A stretch of 64,000 bases of DNA from positions 51,539 through 115,538 of the forward strand of contig NZ_VDCS01000014.1 in assembly GCF_006265225.1 (NCBI RefSeq), in the 5' to 3' direction. Origin of the DNA: Allotamlana fucoidanivorans (lineage in GTDB: Bacteria; Bacteroidota; Bacteroidia; Flavobacteriales; Flavobacteriaceae). The notes under the pieces are model-generated. The model ran no database searches. It worked only from the letters and a program-made list of their open reading frames with translations, and was not told the origin of the DNA. Below, in pieces: positions 63,058 through 64,000 of this stretch. The translations under genes were made by a program, and so were the position numbers. Each line of letters starts with the position of its first letter. Position 1 is the stretch's first letter.

Positions 63058-63630
63058 TTAATTATGACAAACCAAGAAATCATTTCTGAAATCACATCGA
63101 GAGACACACATAAAGTTTGGAACTCATCTTGTAAAATAATTGAAATTGGACAGGACACTGAACGGATTATAGAACTAATTCCTTATTTGGACTTGATTAA
63201 GAACAAAACAAAAGGTTTAAAAATGGGAGGCGGATTAGCACCTAATCAACGATTTGTTGATTTTGCCATCAGAATACTCGAACATTATAAATCTAGTCAA
63301 GAGTGTTCTTGTAATCTATATTTAGAACATAGCATTAATCCCGAAAGAGAAGAAAAAAATGGATTTATAACAATATTAGAAAAAAAGCAAGGAGATTGGG
63401 AAATGGATTATCTTATCGCATGCTCAAAATGCGGAACGGAATACAAAGTTAATAGAAATGATGGCGGACATTTTCCTTATTTTGACTGGAAAAAAAATAA
63501 CTAAGCACAACACCGGCTATAGTTCATTGCTTCTGACTTTCCTATCGGAAAGTCCTCGCAAATTTGCTATCTTCGGTTTACGGCGGAAAATCCTCGCGGA
63601 TTTTCACGCAACGAAACCATAGCCAAACCG
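63052..63630 (+). mobile_element. Gene cassette 4
   Basis: Start GTTGTGCTTA (from 63051) and end TAAGCACAAC (63502-63511) are perfect reverse complements over 10 bases. One gene, whose ATG is 12 nt after the junction. Confidence 0.9.
63064..63504 (+). CDS. Cassette 4 product: unknown protein with two Cys pairs
   Basis: A 146-residue cytoplasmic protein from the ATG at 63064. A helical N-terminal half (TSRDTHKVWNSSCKIIEIGQD.., then KGLKMGGGLAPNQRFVDFAIRIL) precedes a possible zinc site built from ECSC and CSKC. A C-terminal NDGGHFPYFDW segment ends it. Similar unnamed proteins exist in many bacteria to my memory, but I cannot assign a function. The upstream in-frame TTG at 63052 overlaps the junction and is unlikely to be used. 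Confidence 0.72.
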   Translation: MTNQEIISEITSRDTHKVWNSSCKIIEIGQDTERIIELIPYLDLIKNKTKGLKMGGGLAPNQRFVDFAIRILEHYKSSQECSCNLYLEHSINPEREEKNGFITILEKKQGDWEMDYLIACSKCGTEYKVNRNDGGHFPYFDWKKNN

Positions 63631-63636
63631 TTACCA
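63505..63636 (+). other. attC-like site 4 (132 bp)
   Basis: R'' GCACAAC (63505-63511), L'' GGCTAT (63515-63520), L' ATAGCC (63619-63624), R' GTTACCA (63630-63636). Inner pairing continues (TTGC with GCAA), and the loop carries two GC-containing hairpins (GACTTTCC/GGAAAGTC and GGAAAATCC/GGATTTTC). Confidence 0.85.
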
Positions 63637-64000
63637 AATATAGTGCAAGAGCGATATTCGGTGCTTGTTTAAAATATTGGTTTTTTGCCTAAAAATCAGT
63701 TCTAATTTTCAAAGTTTTGGCTCAAGTCCTTTTTTGAGAACTAAACGCCAATGTGTTGTTTTCTCTTTTGCTGTTTTTCGGTTTTTTTAAAATCTTTCAG
63801 GTGCTTTAAAAGGTCATTTCTAAGTCATCGATAATTTAGTTTATCTCAATCTAATCGGATTTTTAAGCAGTTTTCTTTTTGCCCTTTTTCTGGCTGGCGT
63901 TCTGATTCGTTCTGATTTCAAAAAAGGTGTTCGTGCTCAATTTTGTGTTGCAACCTAAATGCCAAAAAAGTCGGTTTCTCTCAGCAAAGTTCATGCTGAT
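63631..64000 (+). mobile_element. Start of cassette 5 (truncated by window edge)
   Basis: The cassette begins TTACCAAATA after the attC-like site 4 junction. The expected closing box TATTTGGTAAC is not reached before the window ends. In 370 bp I find no convincing gene on either strand; a 43-codon minus-strand frame near 63860-63994 is too weak to call. It may be a non-coding cassette or have its gene further right. Confidence 0.55.

Noticed and set aside
63860..63994. 43-codon minus-strand frame at the right edge
   Set aside because: Lys/Asn-rich low-complexity product in the wrong orientation for a cassette gene; insufficient support.

Overview
The window is AT-rich chromosomal DNA from a member of the Bacteroidota, most likely a marine Flavobacteriaceae. 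The evidence is the promoter type (TTG, about 19-22 nt, TAnnTTTG), the near absence of Shine-Dalgarno sequences, many lipoproteins and secreted proteins, and family content such as DUF4290, DUF2911, DUF2167, BshB1, a CcsB-CcsA fusion and a light-stress gene cluster typical of surface-water flavobacteria. No rRNA or CRISPR array was seen. Four tRNA genes are present: two tandem tRNA-Lys, one tRNA-His and one tRNA-Met.

Layout. 1-24 kb is mainly core genome: an outer-membrane barrel, an FKBP lipoprotein, shikimate kinase, a duplicated tRNA-Lys unit, a secreted FN3/propeller glycosidase-like protein, bacillithiol deacetylase, an SLC13 transporter, RlmF (no canonical start codon), MscL, a SatD/DUF3307 pair, a fused cytochrome c maturation protein with a truncated globin, and a DUF2520-KdsC-UbiA-Maf operon followed by MscS and CorA. 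A DUF4269 gene is broken by a single stop codon. 25-30.4 kb is a probable sugar-derivative operon: PIG-L deacetylase, 36-residue membrane protein, sodium:solute symporter, Gfo/Idh/MocA oxidoreductase. 30.5-35 kb holds an AraC-TPR sensor, a DUF2911 protein and an aquaporin with a structured leader.

35.1-45.2 kb is a long co-directional light and oxidative-stress cluster: TetR-like regulator, ABC1 kinase, flavin reductase, DUF2867 SDR, GTP cyclohydrolase I, small helical proteins, a Tyr-less SDR, glutathione peroxidase, TspO, SRPBCC protein and photolyase. Two promoters in it share an identical inverted repeat placed identically relative to the -7 box. Inside it, a second photolyase module is decaying: DUF2256 is cut and joined to a photolyase-like C-terminus, and the associated TIGR03643-type gene has both a stop codon and a frameshift. 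45.3-55.4 kb is core genome again (Fhs, MurA with Asp at the fosfomycin-target Cys position, RecQ, Fmt, HU, AlgH).

55.5 kb to the end is accessory. A tRNA-Met is followed by a tyrosine integrase, an unknown partner gene and 0.8 kb of degenerate tandem repeats. Next come a zinc-ribbon gene and a divergent Xer-like tyrosine recombinase that share a 20-bp perfect palindrome. After the recombinase lies the most striking object: an integron-like array. It has a candidate attI region with a promoter, four complete single-gene cassettes and the start of a fifth. Each cassette boundary can be proved from the sequence, because the first bases of every cassette are the reverse complement of the R''-like box at its own end, and each attC-like site folds into a long imperfect hairpin. 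The recombinase appears to lack the extra segment that defines IntI and is co-oriented with the cassettes, so this looks like a non-canonical Bacteroidota cassette-capture system.
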